Shown in pieces: positions 57,223-64,000 of a stretch of 64,000 nucleotides of DNA. Below the pieces are notes generated by a model that was given only the letters and a program-made list of their open reading frames with translations, did not search any database and was not told where the DNA came from. Positions within the stretch are counted from its first letter, which is position 1, and each line of letters starts with the position of its first letter. The DNA is from Chthonobacter rhizosphaerae (GTDB lineage: Bacteria > Pseudomonadota > Alphaproteobacteria > Rhizobiales > Pleomorphomonadaceae), in the NCBI RefSeq assembly GCF_013839525.1, contig NZ_JACDIS010000004.1, positions 186,001 to 250,000 of the forward strand, read 5' to 3'. The translations under genes and the position numbers were made by a program.

Positions 57223-58338
57223 CTACCGGTCGATCACCAGGTCGCTCGTGGGCTTGGAGCAGCAGGGCAGGAACAGGCCGGCGTCGATCTCGCGCTGGCG
57301 GATGCCGCCCTTGTGGGTCATCTCCACCGTGCCGGACACGAGCTTGGACTTGCAGGTGCCGCAAAGGCCGGCGGTGCAGGAGGCCGGCAGCCGGACGCCG
57401 GCTTCGCGGGCGGTGGCGAGCACGAACTGGTCGGCGCGCACCGGCACGGTCTGGCCGATCTTCTGGAAGGTGACGCTGTAGGTCGGCACCGCCGGGGCGG
57501 CCTCCTCCGCGGCGATCACCTCGGCGGCCACCGCCGGCTCGTCGGCCGTGAGGGTGGCGAAGTCGAAGCTTTCCTGGTGCCAGGCGGCGTCCGGCAGGCC
57601 GAGGCCGGAGAGGACGCCGCGGGCGGCCTTCATGAACGGATCCGGCCCGCAGCAGTAGACCTGCCGCTCGGCCGCGTCCGGCACCACCAGCCGCAGATAG
57701 TCGGCCGAGAGCCGGCCGAGCGGGCCGGACCAGCCCGGCTCGCCCTCCGCCCGCTCCGGCAGGTGGACCACCCGGAAGCCCGGCAGCCGGGCGGCGATCA
57801 GGTCCAGCTCGGCACGGAAGATGATGTCCTTCGGCGTCCGGGCGGCGTGGAAGAAGACGACGTCCACGGGCCGGCCCACGTCAGCGAAGGCGCGGCTCAT
57901 GGACATCAGCGGCGTGATGCCGGAGCCGCCGGAGAGGAAGAGATACTTCTCCGCCGGGGCCGCATCCGCGCAGGTGAAGTCGCCCATGGGGCCGACGGCC
58001 CGCACGGTCATGCCGGGCTTCAATGTGTCGTGCAGGTGGTTGGACACAGGGCCACCCGGCACCCGCTTGACGGTGATCGACACCGTGTGCGGGCGGAGCG
58101 GAGAGGACGCGAGCGTGTAGCAGCGGTTCACCGTCTCGCCGCCCACGTCCACGTCGAAGGTCAGGAACTGGCCCGGCTTGTAGGCGAACCGGCGCGGCTC
58201 CGGCGCGGCGAAGACGAAGGTCTTCACATCGTGAGTCTCATCGACCACGGCGACGCAGACGAGGCGGTCATCGGCCTCCGCGTCCCAGACGGGGCCATCA
58301 GGGGCGAGATGCGGTGCGAGGTCGACGGGTGTGGCCAT
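57223..58338 (-). CDS. gbcB: Glycine betaine monooxygenase reductase subunit GbcB
   Basis: This 371-residue reductase feeds electrons to the Rieske oxygenase GbcA. The FAD-binding part has RCYTLASSPLRPHTV near residue 75. The NAD-binding part has FLSGGSGITPLMSMSRAF near 132 and YCCGPDPFMKAARGV near 225. The C-terminal plant-type [2Fe-2S] ferredoxin has CTAGLCGTCKSKLVSG near 315 and a fourth cysteine at LPCCSKP. The start at 58338 is the ATG that begins a normal-length protein. It lies after gbcA in transcription order with a repeat-bearing gap between. Confidence 0.91.
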   Translation of the reverse strand: MATPVDLAPHLAPDGPVWDAEADDRLVCVAVVDETHDVKTFVFAAPEPRRFAYKPGQFLTFDVDVGGETVNRCYTLASSPLRPHTVSITVKRVPGGPVSNHLHDTLKPGMTVRAVGPMGDFTCADAAPAEKYLFLSGGSGITPLMSMSRAFADVGRPVDVVFFHAARTPKDIIFRAELDLIAARLPGFRVVHLPERAEGEPGWSGPLGRLSADYLRLVVPDAAERQVYCCGPDPFMKAARGVLSGLGLPDAAWHQESFDFATLTADEPAVAAEVIAAEEAAPAVPTYSVTFQKIGQTVPVRADQFVLATAREAGVRLPASCTAGLCGTCKSKLVSGTVEMTHKGGIRQREIDAGLFLPCCSKPTSDLVIDR

Positions 58339-58399
58339 GCGGGGCGGGACTCGGGGACGTGTAAGGGTGAACGAGGGCGTCGGCGTTTGTGGCTGCCGG

Positions 58400-58440
58400 C
58401 CCCCTCTCCGGCTCTCTCTCGCAAGGGGGGAGAGGGGCGG
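58400..58440. repeat. GC-rich palindromic repeat, copy 4
   Basis: A C-run, TCTCGCAAGG core and GGGGAGAGGGGC form a palindrome of the same kind as the copies at 8263 and 8391. It is in the gap between gbcA and gbcB (58339-58561), which otherwise shows no gene. Confidence 0.65.
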
Positions 58441-58561
58441 TAGGCGGTTCCGGCGCTCCGGCGGCGAGGCGCTCGCCACCGGGCCATAACCAGCGGATGG
58501 AAGCGACCGAGGGCGCATCTCGGCCTGTCCGGGGACAGGCGCCGGGTCCGGCGGTCGTCGC

Positions 58562-59818
58562 TCAGCCGAGATAGGCGGAGAGGCGGCCGGTGTACCAGGC
58601 GACGAACTTCTCCACGAGCCCCTCGGTGTAGGGGCTGTAGGGGCCGGGCTCGTAGGCCGGGCTCTTCACGCCCGAATGCTGGATGCCGACGAGGTCGCCG
58701 TCCTGGGCGTTGGTGGCGATCCAGACTTCCGTGAGGCGCTTCAGGTCGTAGTCCACCCCTTCCACCGCGTCCTTGTGGACGAGCCACTTGGTGCGCAGCA
58801 GCGTGCGGTCCGGCGACAGCGGGATCACCGAGAAGGTGACGATGTGGTCGGCCATGAAGTGGTGCCAGCTGTTCGGCTGGGTCCAGAAGGACAGGCCGCC
58901 CATCCTCGGGTTGGTGAGGGTGCCGAGAAGCTTCGTCGACGCCGCCTTGGTGTCGAGGGTCTGGCTCTCGCCGGCCCGGTCGATCGGCAGGCGCTCGGTG
59001 CGGAAGCCGGTCACCCGGTCGGCGAGATGCTCGATCTCCCGCGACGGGAAGCCGGCGCCTTCCCACTCGCCGTGCAGGTCGGTGACCATGCAGGCGTAGC
59101 GGTTGGCCTCCTTGGCCTTCGCCTCGTCCATGCTCTCCGGCGAGAAGCCGAAGCCGTACTCGAACAGCGGCACGGTGAGTTCCGGATGATTGCCCGCGCA
59201 GTGGTAGCACTCGCGGTTGTTCTCCATGGTGATCTTCCAGTTGCCTTCCTCGATGAGGTCGGTCTGGTAGGCCACCTTGGCGTCGCGGATCGCGTGCGGG
59301 GCGAGGTAGGGGCCCATGGCGGCCGCCATCTCGTCGATGTCCGTCGGGGGCGTGTCGGCGAGGCAGATGAAGAGCAGGCCCTCCACCGACTTCAGGTGCA
59401 CGGGCTTCAGCCCGTGGCAGGACGTGTCGAACTCCGGACCCATGTGCTCGGCGTGGAGGAGCGGGCCGTCCAGGTCGTAGGTCCAGGCGTGGTACTTGCA
59501 GACGAGCTTGCCGACGGAGGTCTTCTCGTCGTGGACGAGTCGCGCCCCGCGATGCCGGCAGACGTTGTGGAAGGCCCGGATCACCCCGTCGTCGCCGCGC
59601 ACGATCAGGATGGACGCGCGGTCGATGTCGACCACCATCACGTCGCCCTCGAAGGGCACGTCCGGCTCGACGCCCACGTAGATCCAGTGGCGGAAGAAGA
59701 TCGCCTCGATGTCGAGGTCGAAGATCTCCGGGCTCGTGTAGAACGGGGCCTCCAGGCTGTGGCCGGGACGGCGGCGGGCGAGGAGGACGCGAGGGGATTC
59801 GGGGCTGCGGTCGAGCAT
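58562..59818 (-). CDS. gbcA: Glycine betaine monooxygenase Rieske subunit GbcA
   Basis: This is a Rieske non-haem iron oxygenase (418 residues) that demethylates glycine betaine to dimethylglycine and formaldehyde. The Rieske [2Fe-2S] ligands appear as CRHRGARLVHDE (C-x-H) near residue 88 and CKYHAWTYDLDG (C-x2-H) near 108. The mononuclear iron region ENNRECYHCAGNHPELTVPL near 200 carries histidine ligands. The sequence matches GbcA/Bmo-type oxygenases in length. A GGAGATCC site precedes the ATG. It is co-directional with gbcB and lies beside the GbdR-like regulator. Confidence 0.92.
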   Translation of the reverse strand: MLDRSPESPRVLLARRRPGHSLEAPFYTSPEIFDLDIEAIFFRHWIYVGVEPDVPFEGDVMVVDIDRASILIVRGDDGVIRAFHNVCRHRGARLVHDEKTSVGKLVCKYHAWTYDLDGPLLHAEHMGPEFDTSCHGLKPVHLKSVEGLLFICLADTPPTDIDEMAAAMGPYLAPHAIRDAKVAYQTDLIEEGNWKITMENNRECYHCAGNHPELTVPLFEYGFGFSPESMDEAKAKEANRYACMVTDLHGEWEGAGFPSREIEHLADRVTGFRTERLPIDRAGESQTLDTKAASTKLLGTLTNPRMGGLSFWTQPNSWHHFMADHIVTFSVIPLSPDRTLLRTKWLVHKDAVEGVDYDLKRLTEVWIATNAQDGDLVGIQHSGVKSPAYEPGPYSPYTEGLVEKFVAWYTGRLSAYLG

Positions 59819-59949
59819 CGGGCGGATCTCCGGCCGGTCCGCTCAGGGGGCCGGCGCTGCCAGACATTTGGTCACGACGGCTGGGCGGCGACTTGTCGGA
59901 ATGCGACATTTCTGTCGCGTCCGAACCGACATGTCGGGGGTCCGCCCCG

Positions 59950-61050
59950 CTATTCGAACAGGCGTGTGCCGGCGATCTCCATGCCGAACCGGCCGGATGC
60001 GACGGCGATGGCGGTTTCGTCCTCCCCGGCCATGGGCTTGCCCTTGTGGCGGATGTCGGACGGAGTGACACCGTGGAGCGCCTTGAAGTGGCGCGAGAAG
60101 TGGGCGCAGTCGGAGAAGCCGGCTTCGAGCGCGATGTCGGTGACGGACCGCTCCGTGTTGTCCAGGAGCCAGCGGGCGTACTTCAGCCGCAGCGACCGGT
60201 AGAAGGCGGCCGGCCGCATCCCGAGCACCGCCTGGAACAGGCGCTCCAGTTGGCGGGTGGACAGCTGGAGCCGTGTGGCGATGTCCGCGATGAGGAGCGG
60301 ATCGGCCAGGTGCTGCTCCATCAGCAGAAGGGCCCGGCGCACGCGCTCGTCCGCGATGGTGTCGGCGAGCGGCGGGTGCGGCTGGGCGGCCGTGCCGGGA
60401 CGGGCCTGCTCCAGCACCATGATCTGCCGGCTCTTCTGGGCGACCGCCCGGCCGAGGGAGCGCTCCACGATGAAGGACGCGAGGTCCGCCACCGAGCCGC
60501 CGCCCGGGCAGGTGATGCGGTCGCCGTCCACCACGAACAGCCGGTCCGCGACCGGGTGGTGGTGCGGGAACTCGTTGAGGAAGTCCTGGTAGTGGTACCA
60601 GTTCACGCAGACGCGCCGGCCGGTCATCAGGCCCGCGCGGGCGAGGATGAAGGACCCGGTGCAGAGGCCCACCAGGGTGACGCCGGCGCGGGCCGCCTGG
60701 CGAAGGTAATCCACCGTCGCCTCGTCCACCTGCTTGCCCGCGTGGAGGATGCCGCCGACGATGCAGATGTAGTCGAACCGCTTGGGGTCCACGAAGCCCG
60801 AGGTGCGCGAGACGCTGACGCCGCAGGAGGCGCGCACCGGCTCGGGCTTGGAGCCCATGATGGTCCACTGGCAGTTGATCGGCCGGGACAGGTCGCCCTC
60901 GTCCGCCGCCAGGCGAAGCTGGTCGACGAAGAGCGAGAAGGCCGACAGGGTGAAGTTGTCGGCCAGAATGAAACCGACACTCAGCCGCGGCCGTCCCTGC
61001 GACGCCGCCGGCGCGGCTGGGAGGCGCTGACGCCCCTCGCGCATCTGCAT
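59950..61050 (-). CDS. gbdR: GbdR-like GlxA-family AraC transcriptional regulator
   Basis: This 366-residue regulator has an N-terminal DJ-1/PfpI-like domain (VGLCTGSFILARAGLMTGRR near residue 135, the cysteine-bearing elbow) and a C-terminal AraC helix-turn-helix pair (IADIATRLQLSTRQLERLFQ and SVTDIALEAGFSDCAHFSRH). GbdR activates betaine and dimethylglycine catabolism in Pseudomonas, and its location beside gbcA, gbcB and the sox genes supports the same task here. The start at 61050 is backed by GGGGAGG ahead of the ATG. The symbol is assigned by homology and context. Confidence 0.87.
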   Translation of the reverse strand: MQMREGRQRLPAAPAASQGRPRLSVGFILADNFTLSAFSLFVDQLRLAADEGDLSRPINCQWTIMGSKPEPVRASCGVSVSRTSGFVDPKRFDYICIVGGILHAGKQVDEATVDYLRQAARAGVTLVGLCTGSFILARAGLMTGRRVCVNWYHYQDFLNEFPHHHPVADRLFVVDGDRITCPGGGSVADLASFIVERSLGRAVAQKSRQIMVLEQARPGTAAQPHPPLADTIADERVRRALLLMEQHLADPLLIADIATRLQLSTRQLERLFQAVLGMRPAAFYRSLRLKYARWLLDNTERSVTDIALEAGFSDCAHFSRHFKALHGVTPSDIRHKGKPMAGEDETAIAVASGRFGMEIAGTRLFE

Positions 61051-61228
61051 TTACACCTCCCCGATCCGGCTTGGCCTGGGCGCGCACCCCCGTTTTGTTA
61101 TGATCGCGCGCACCGCGTGGCCGACGCCACCATCCTGATGATATCGAAGGTCCACTCCCAAGATAGTCTTTTTGTGGCAGCCGTTCCTCTTGGCCCGGAA
61201 AATAGTCGCCAAGAGGATCGGCCGCCGC

Positions 61229-61810
61229 TCAGTCGAACTCGCGCCGGGCCTCGTTCAGGAAGGCCACGACCCACTCGGCGAAGGTGCGCCAGCATTCCAG
61301 GCGGAAGCTGTCGGGCCCGGTCCGCCAGAGGACGACTTCCACCTTGCCGAGGATGGTGCGGGTCGCCATGCCCACCGGGAAGGCGGAAAGAGACAAGTCG
61401 AGCGGGCAGCCGTGATTGAGCACATAGGCGGCCGCCGGCCCCGAGACGGCGAGCGCCACGTTGCGGTGGCTGATGTCCACGACCGCATGGGGCACGCCGG
61501 CGAGCGCCGTCTCCAGGGCGGCCGGCAGGGTGGCCGCCTCGGCCTCCGGGGCGATCACCAGCCACTCGTCCGGGCCCAGCCAGAGCGCGGCGCGCCCGCC
61601 GGCCTCGGCCGCGCGGCAGACGTCCGTCGGCAGAGGAAAGCCCAGCGCGCCGGCCGCCGCCTCGGCGACGCCGGGCCGTCCGCGCACCGACAGGCGAGTC
61701 GCCGGCGGCAGCGGCTCCAAGGCGCAGGCCGCCGCGGCCCGGGAGGCGAGCGGCAGGCCTTCGAACACGGAGCGGCGGAGCGCCGGCTCCTTCAGGGCGA
61801 CGTCAGCCAT
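61229..61810 (-). CDS. soxG: Sarcosine oxidase gamma subunit
   Basis: This 193-residue subunit belongs to the heterotetrameric sarcosine oxidase (SoxBDAG). The sequence has the conserved GPDEWLVIAPEAEAA and VDISHRNVALAVSGPAA stretches and ends with WVVAFLNEARREFD. It overlaps the end of soxA by eight bases (61803-61810), so the two are translationally coupled. The complex oxidises sarcosine to glycine, passing the methyl group to tetrahydrofolate. It lies next to the gbcAB/gbdR cluster, completing the betaine-to-glycine route. soxB and soxD presumably lie beyond the window. Confidence 0.9.
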   Translation of the reverse strand: MADVALKEPALRRSVFEGLPLASRAAAACALEPLPPATRLSVRGRPGVAEAAAGALGFPLPTDVCRAAEAGGRAALWLGPDEWLVIAPEAEAATLPAALETALAGVPHAVVDISHRNVALAVSGPAAAYVLNHGCPLDLSLSAFPVGMATRTILGKVEVVLWRTGPDSFRLECWRTFAEWVVAFLNEARREFD

Positions 61811-64000
61811 TGAGGCGCGCTCCTTCGTGGTCGTAGAAGACGGGCTCCACCACCTTGGCGGCGATCACCCGGTCGGGCATCGGGATGTGGATCGTCTCGC
61901 CGATGCGGGCGCGACCGCCCTTAACCATGGCGAGCGCGATGGAGCGGTCGAGCGTCGGGCTCTCGTAGGACGAGGTGACGTGGCCGATCATGCGGGCCGG
62001 GACGTGGTAGTCCGGCTCGGCGACGATCTGGGCGCCCTCCTCCAGCACGGTGGCCGGATCCTCGGTGAGCAGGCCCACGAGCTGCTTGCGGTCCGCCACC
62101 GCCATGGACGGACGGGCGAGCGCGCGCTTGCCGACGAAATCCGGCTTGGCCTTGCCGACCGCCCACGAGAGGCCGACGTCGTCCGGCGTGGCGGTCCCGT
62201 CCGTCTCCTGGCCGACGATGATGTAGCCCTTCTCGGCGCGGGCGACGTGCATGGCCTCGGTGCCGTAGGGCGTGATGCCGTAGGGCTGGCCGGCCTCGAA
62301 GACCGCCTGCCAGACGGCTGCGCCATAGTCGGCCGGCACGTTGATCTCGAAGCCGAGTTCGCCGGTGAAGGACACCCGGAACAGGCGGGCCGGCACGCCG
62401 CAGACGCGGCCCTCGGCGACGCTCATGTGCGGGAAGGCCTCCGGCGAGAGGTCGATCCCGTCGACGAGCGGCGCGATGACGTCGCGCGCCTTCGGGCCCT
62501 GGACGGCGATCACGGCCCACTGCTCGGTGACCGAGGTCAGCCAGACGTCGAGGTGCGGGAATTCGGTCTGGAGATAGTCCTCCATATGGTTGAGCACGCG
62601 CGGTGCGCCGCCGGTGGTCGTGGTCACGTGGAAGCGGTCGGCCGCGAGGCGGCCGATGACGCCGTCGTCCATCACGAAGCCGTCCTCGCGCAGCATCACG
62701 CCGTAGCGGCAGCGGCCGACGCCGAGCTTCGCCCAGGCGTTTGTGTAGAGAAGCTCCATGAACTTGGCCGCGTCCGGGCCGACCACCTCAATCTTGCCGA
62801 GGGTGGAGGCGTCGAACATGCCTACCGACGACCGCATGGCCTTCACCTCCCGGCGGACGGCGGCGTGCTGGTCCTCGCCCGCCCTCGGATACCACCAGGC
62901 GCGCTTCCACTGGCCGACGTTCTCGAACGGCGCGCCCCTCTCCACCGCGAAGGCGTGGCTCGGGGTCTTGCGCACCGGGTCGAACAGGTCGCCCCGCGAG
63001 GCGCCGGCGAACGACCCGAAGGTGACGGGCGTGTAGGGCGCCCGGAAGGTGGTGAGGCCGATCTGCGGGATGGGCGACTTGATGGCGTCCGACACGATGC
63101 CGAGGGCGTTCATGTTGGACGTCTTGCCCTGGTCGGTCGCCATGCCGGTGGTGGTGTAGCGCTTCACGTGCTCGATGGAGCGCAGGCCCTCGCGGGTGGC
63201 GAGCTTCAGGTCCTTGGCGGTCACGTCGTTCTGGAAGTCCACGAAGGCCTTCACGGCCGACGGGCTGCGGCTGTGCGGCACGGCGCCGAGATGGCCGCCG
63301 GCGGTGCTGTCGCTTCCCTCGACCGCGAAGGCGCGGGCGGCGGGCGCGCGGGTGCGGGACGCCTTGGCGGCGCTCTCGCCGGCGGCAAAGCCGTCCGCCA
63401 GCACGGCGGCGAGGTCGAACACGCCGTTGCACGCGCCGGCGGAGCGCTCCTTCTCCACGGACACCGACGGCACGTAGGCCTGGAGCGCGTCGTCGAAGCG
63501 CAGCTTGCCGCGCGACTGGGAGAAGAGGTGGACCGTGGGCGTCCAGCCGCCGCACATCAGCAGCGCGTCGCAGGCGACCGGCTCGGGCGCGTGGGCGCCG
63601 CCCCGGCCGTCCAGCCGGCCGAGGTGGGCGGCCTTCACCCGCAGGCGGCCGCGGGTGCCGGTCACGGCGGTGCCGGCCTCGATGCGGATGCCGGCGGCCC
63701 GGGCGGCCTGCACCAGGGCGCCGTCCGGATTGGGGCGCATGTCGGCCACGACGGCCACATCGATGCCGTGGGCCTTGAGGTCGAGGGCGGTGCGGTAGGC
63801 GCTGTCGCACGCGGTGGCGATGACCACGCGCTTGCCGACCGAGGCGGCCCAACGGTTGGCATAGGCGCGGGCGGCGTCGGCGAGGAGGATGCCCGGCCGG
63901 TCGTTCTCCGGGAAGACGAGCGGGCGCTCGATGGCGCCGGTGGCGAGCACCACCTCGCCGGCCCGCACCTGCCAGAGGCGCTCGCGCGGCAGCTTCGGGT
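61803..64000 (-). CDS. soxA: Sarcosine oxidase alpha subunit, N-terminus cut by window end
   Basis: About 732 codons are present and the first ~270 of a normal ~1000-residue SoxA lie outside. The visible part starts in the FAD/NAD-binding domain (VVLATGAIERPLVFPENDRP). It passes through the SoxA linker (CDALLMCGGWTPTVHLF), and from about 63000 down to the stop includes the aminomethyltransferase (GCV-T) fold (FRVSFTGELGFEINVPADYG). It oxidises sarcosine with SoxB, D and G. The stop overlaps soxG. No internal stop or frameshift is seen. Confidence 0.92.
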   Translation of the reverse strand, partial: PKLPRERLWQVRAGEVVLATGAIERPLVFPENDRPGILLADAARAYANRWAASVGKRVVIATACDSAYRTALDLKAHGIDVAVVADMRPNPDGALVQAARAAGIRIEAGTAVTGTRGRLRVKAAHLGRLDGRGGAHAPEPVACDALLMCGGWTPTVHLFSQSRGKLRFDDALQAYVPSVSVEKERSAGACNGVFDLAAVLADGFAAGESAAKASRTRAPAARAFAVEGSDSTAGGHLGAVPHSRSPSAVKAFVDFQNDVTAKDLKLATREGLRSIEHVKRYTTTGMATDQGKTSNMNALGIVSDAIKSPIPQIGLTTFRAPYTPVTFGSFAGASRGDLFDPVRKTPSHAFAVERGAPFENVGQWKRAWWYPRAGEDQHAAVRREVKAMRSSVGMFDASTLGKIEVVGPDAAKFMELLYTNAWAKLGVGRCRYGVMLREDGFVMDDGVIGRLAADRFHVTTTTGGAPRVLNHMEDYLQTEFPHLDVWLTSVTEQWAVIAVQGPKARDVIAPLVDGIDLSPEAFPHMSVAEGRVCGVPARLFRVSFTGELGFEINVPADYGAAVWQAVFEAGQPYGITPYGTEAMHVARAEKGYIIVGQETDGTATPDDVGLSWAVGKAKPDFVGKRALARPSMAVADRKQLVGLLTEDPATVLEEGAQIVAEPDYHVPARMIGHVTSSYESPTLDRSIALAMVKGGRARIGETIHIPMPDRVIAAKVVEPVFYDHEGARLNG

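Overview
The window is chromosomal DNA from a GC-rich alphaproteobacterium, most likely a member of the Hyphomicrobiales (Rhizobiales). The case rests on aapQMP general amino-acid transport genes, a urtABCDE urea transporter, a CoxG-S-L-M molybdo-iron-sulfur-flavin operon, GlnD, a GbcAB/SoxGA betaine pathway, an HWE-type histidine kinase and the strong GC bias at third codon positions. I cannot name a genus. I saw no tRNA or rRNA genes, prophage, insertion sequence or CRISPR array.

Layout. 1-2178: end of aapQ, then aapM and aapP. 2267-7280: M17 aminopeptidase, a TPR lipoprotein and the helicase HrpB. 7497-13445: urtE, D, C, B, A, all on the minus strand. Divergent from urtA, at 13790-18083, are a large hybrid histidine kinase with a nucleobase-permease-like (NCS1) sensor and an overlapping LuxR-type response regulator, followed by a short-chain dehydrogenase. 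19149-23804: a form II CO-dehydrogenase-like operon (coxG, S, L, M on the minus strand). 24042-27359: a FIST-domain protein, a soluble histidine kinase and a convergent LuxR regulator. 27465-32337: RutE-like reductase, Nfu-type Fe-S scaffold, universal stress protein, TrpS and MurJ. 32627-32739: a probable small RNA with CCTCC motifs and a clear terminator. 32951-35898: three low-complexity membrane proteins (YqjD-like, YqjE/Holin-X-like, DUF3618). 36069-39344: an Mfd-type translocase, divergent from a PaoABC-like aldehyde/xanthine dehydrogenase operon (39642-43297). 43561-54659: MFS efflux, phosphoesterase, glnD, HWE kinase, an AraC-methyltransferase DNA repair protein, DUF2244, nth and a globin-like chemoreceptor. 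54721-64000: maeB and the betaine-to-glycine genes gbcB, gbcA, gbdR-like, soxG and soxA, the last cut by the window end.

How it fits together. Nitrogen and one-carbon-like substrates dominate: amino-acid and urea uptake, nitrogen sensing by GlnD, betaine and sarcosine demethylation, and molybdenum hydroxylases for small oxidisable substrates. The most interesting unit is the permease-like hybrid kinase plus response regulator, placed head to head with the urea transporter. By position it is a candidate nitrogen-compound sensor for urtABCDE, and its cysteine-rich linker is unexplained. The small RNA candidate, the FIST two-component module beside the cox operon, and a globin-coupled chemoreceptor without an obvious haem-ligand histidine are also worth a second look.

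Non-coding. Short GC-rich palindromic repeats occur at 8263-8429, 57140-57187 and 58400-58440. A 43-base repeat array lies over the 3' end of glnD. Strong hairpin terminators separate several convergent genes.
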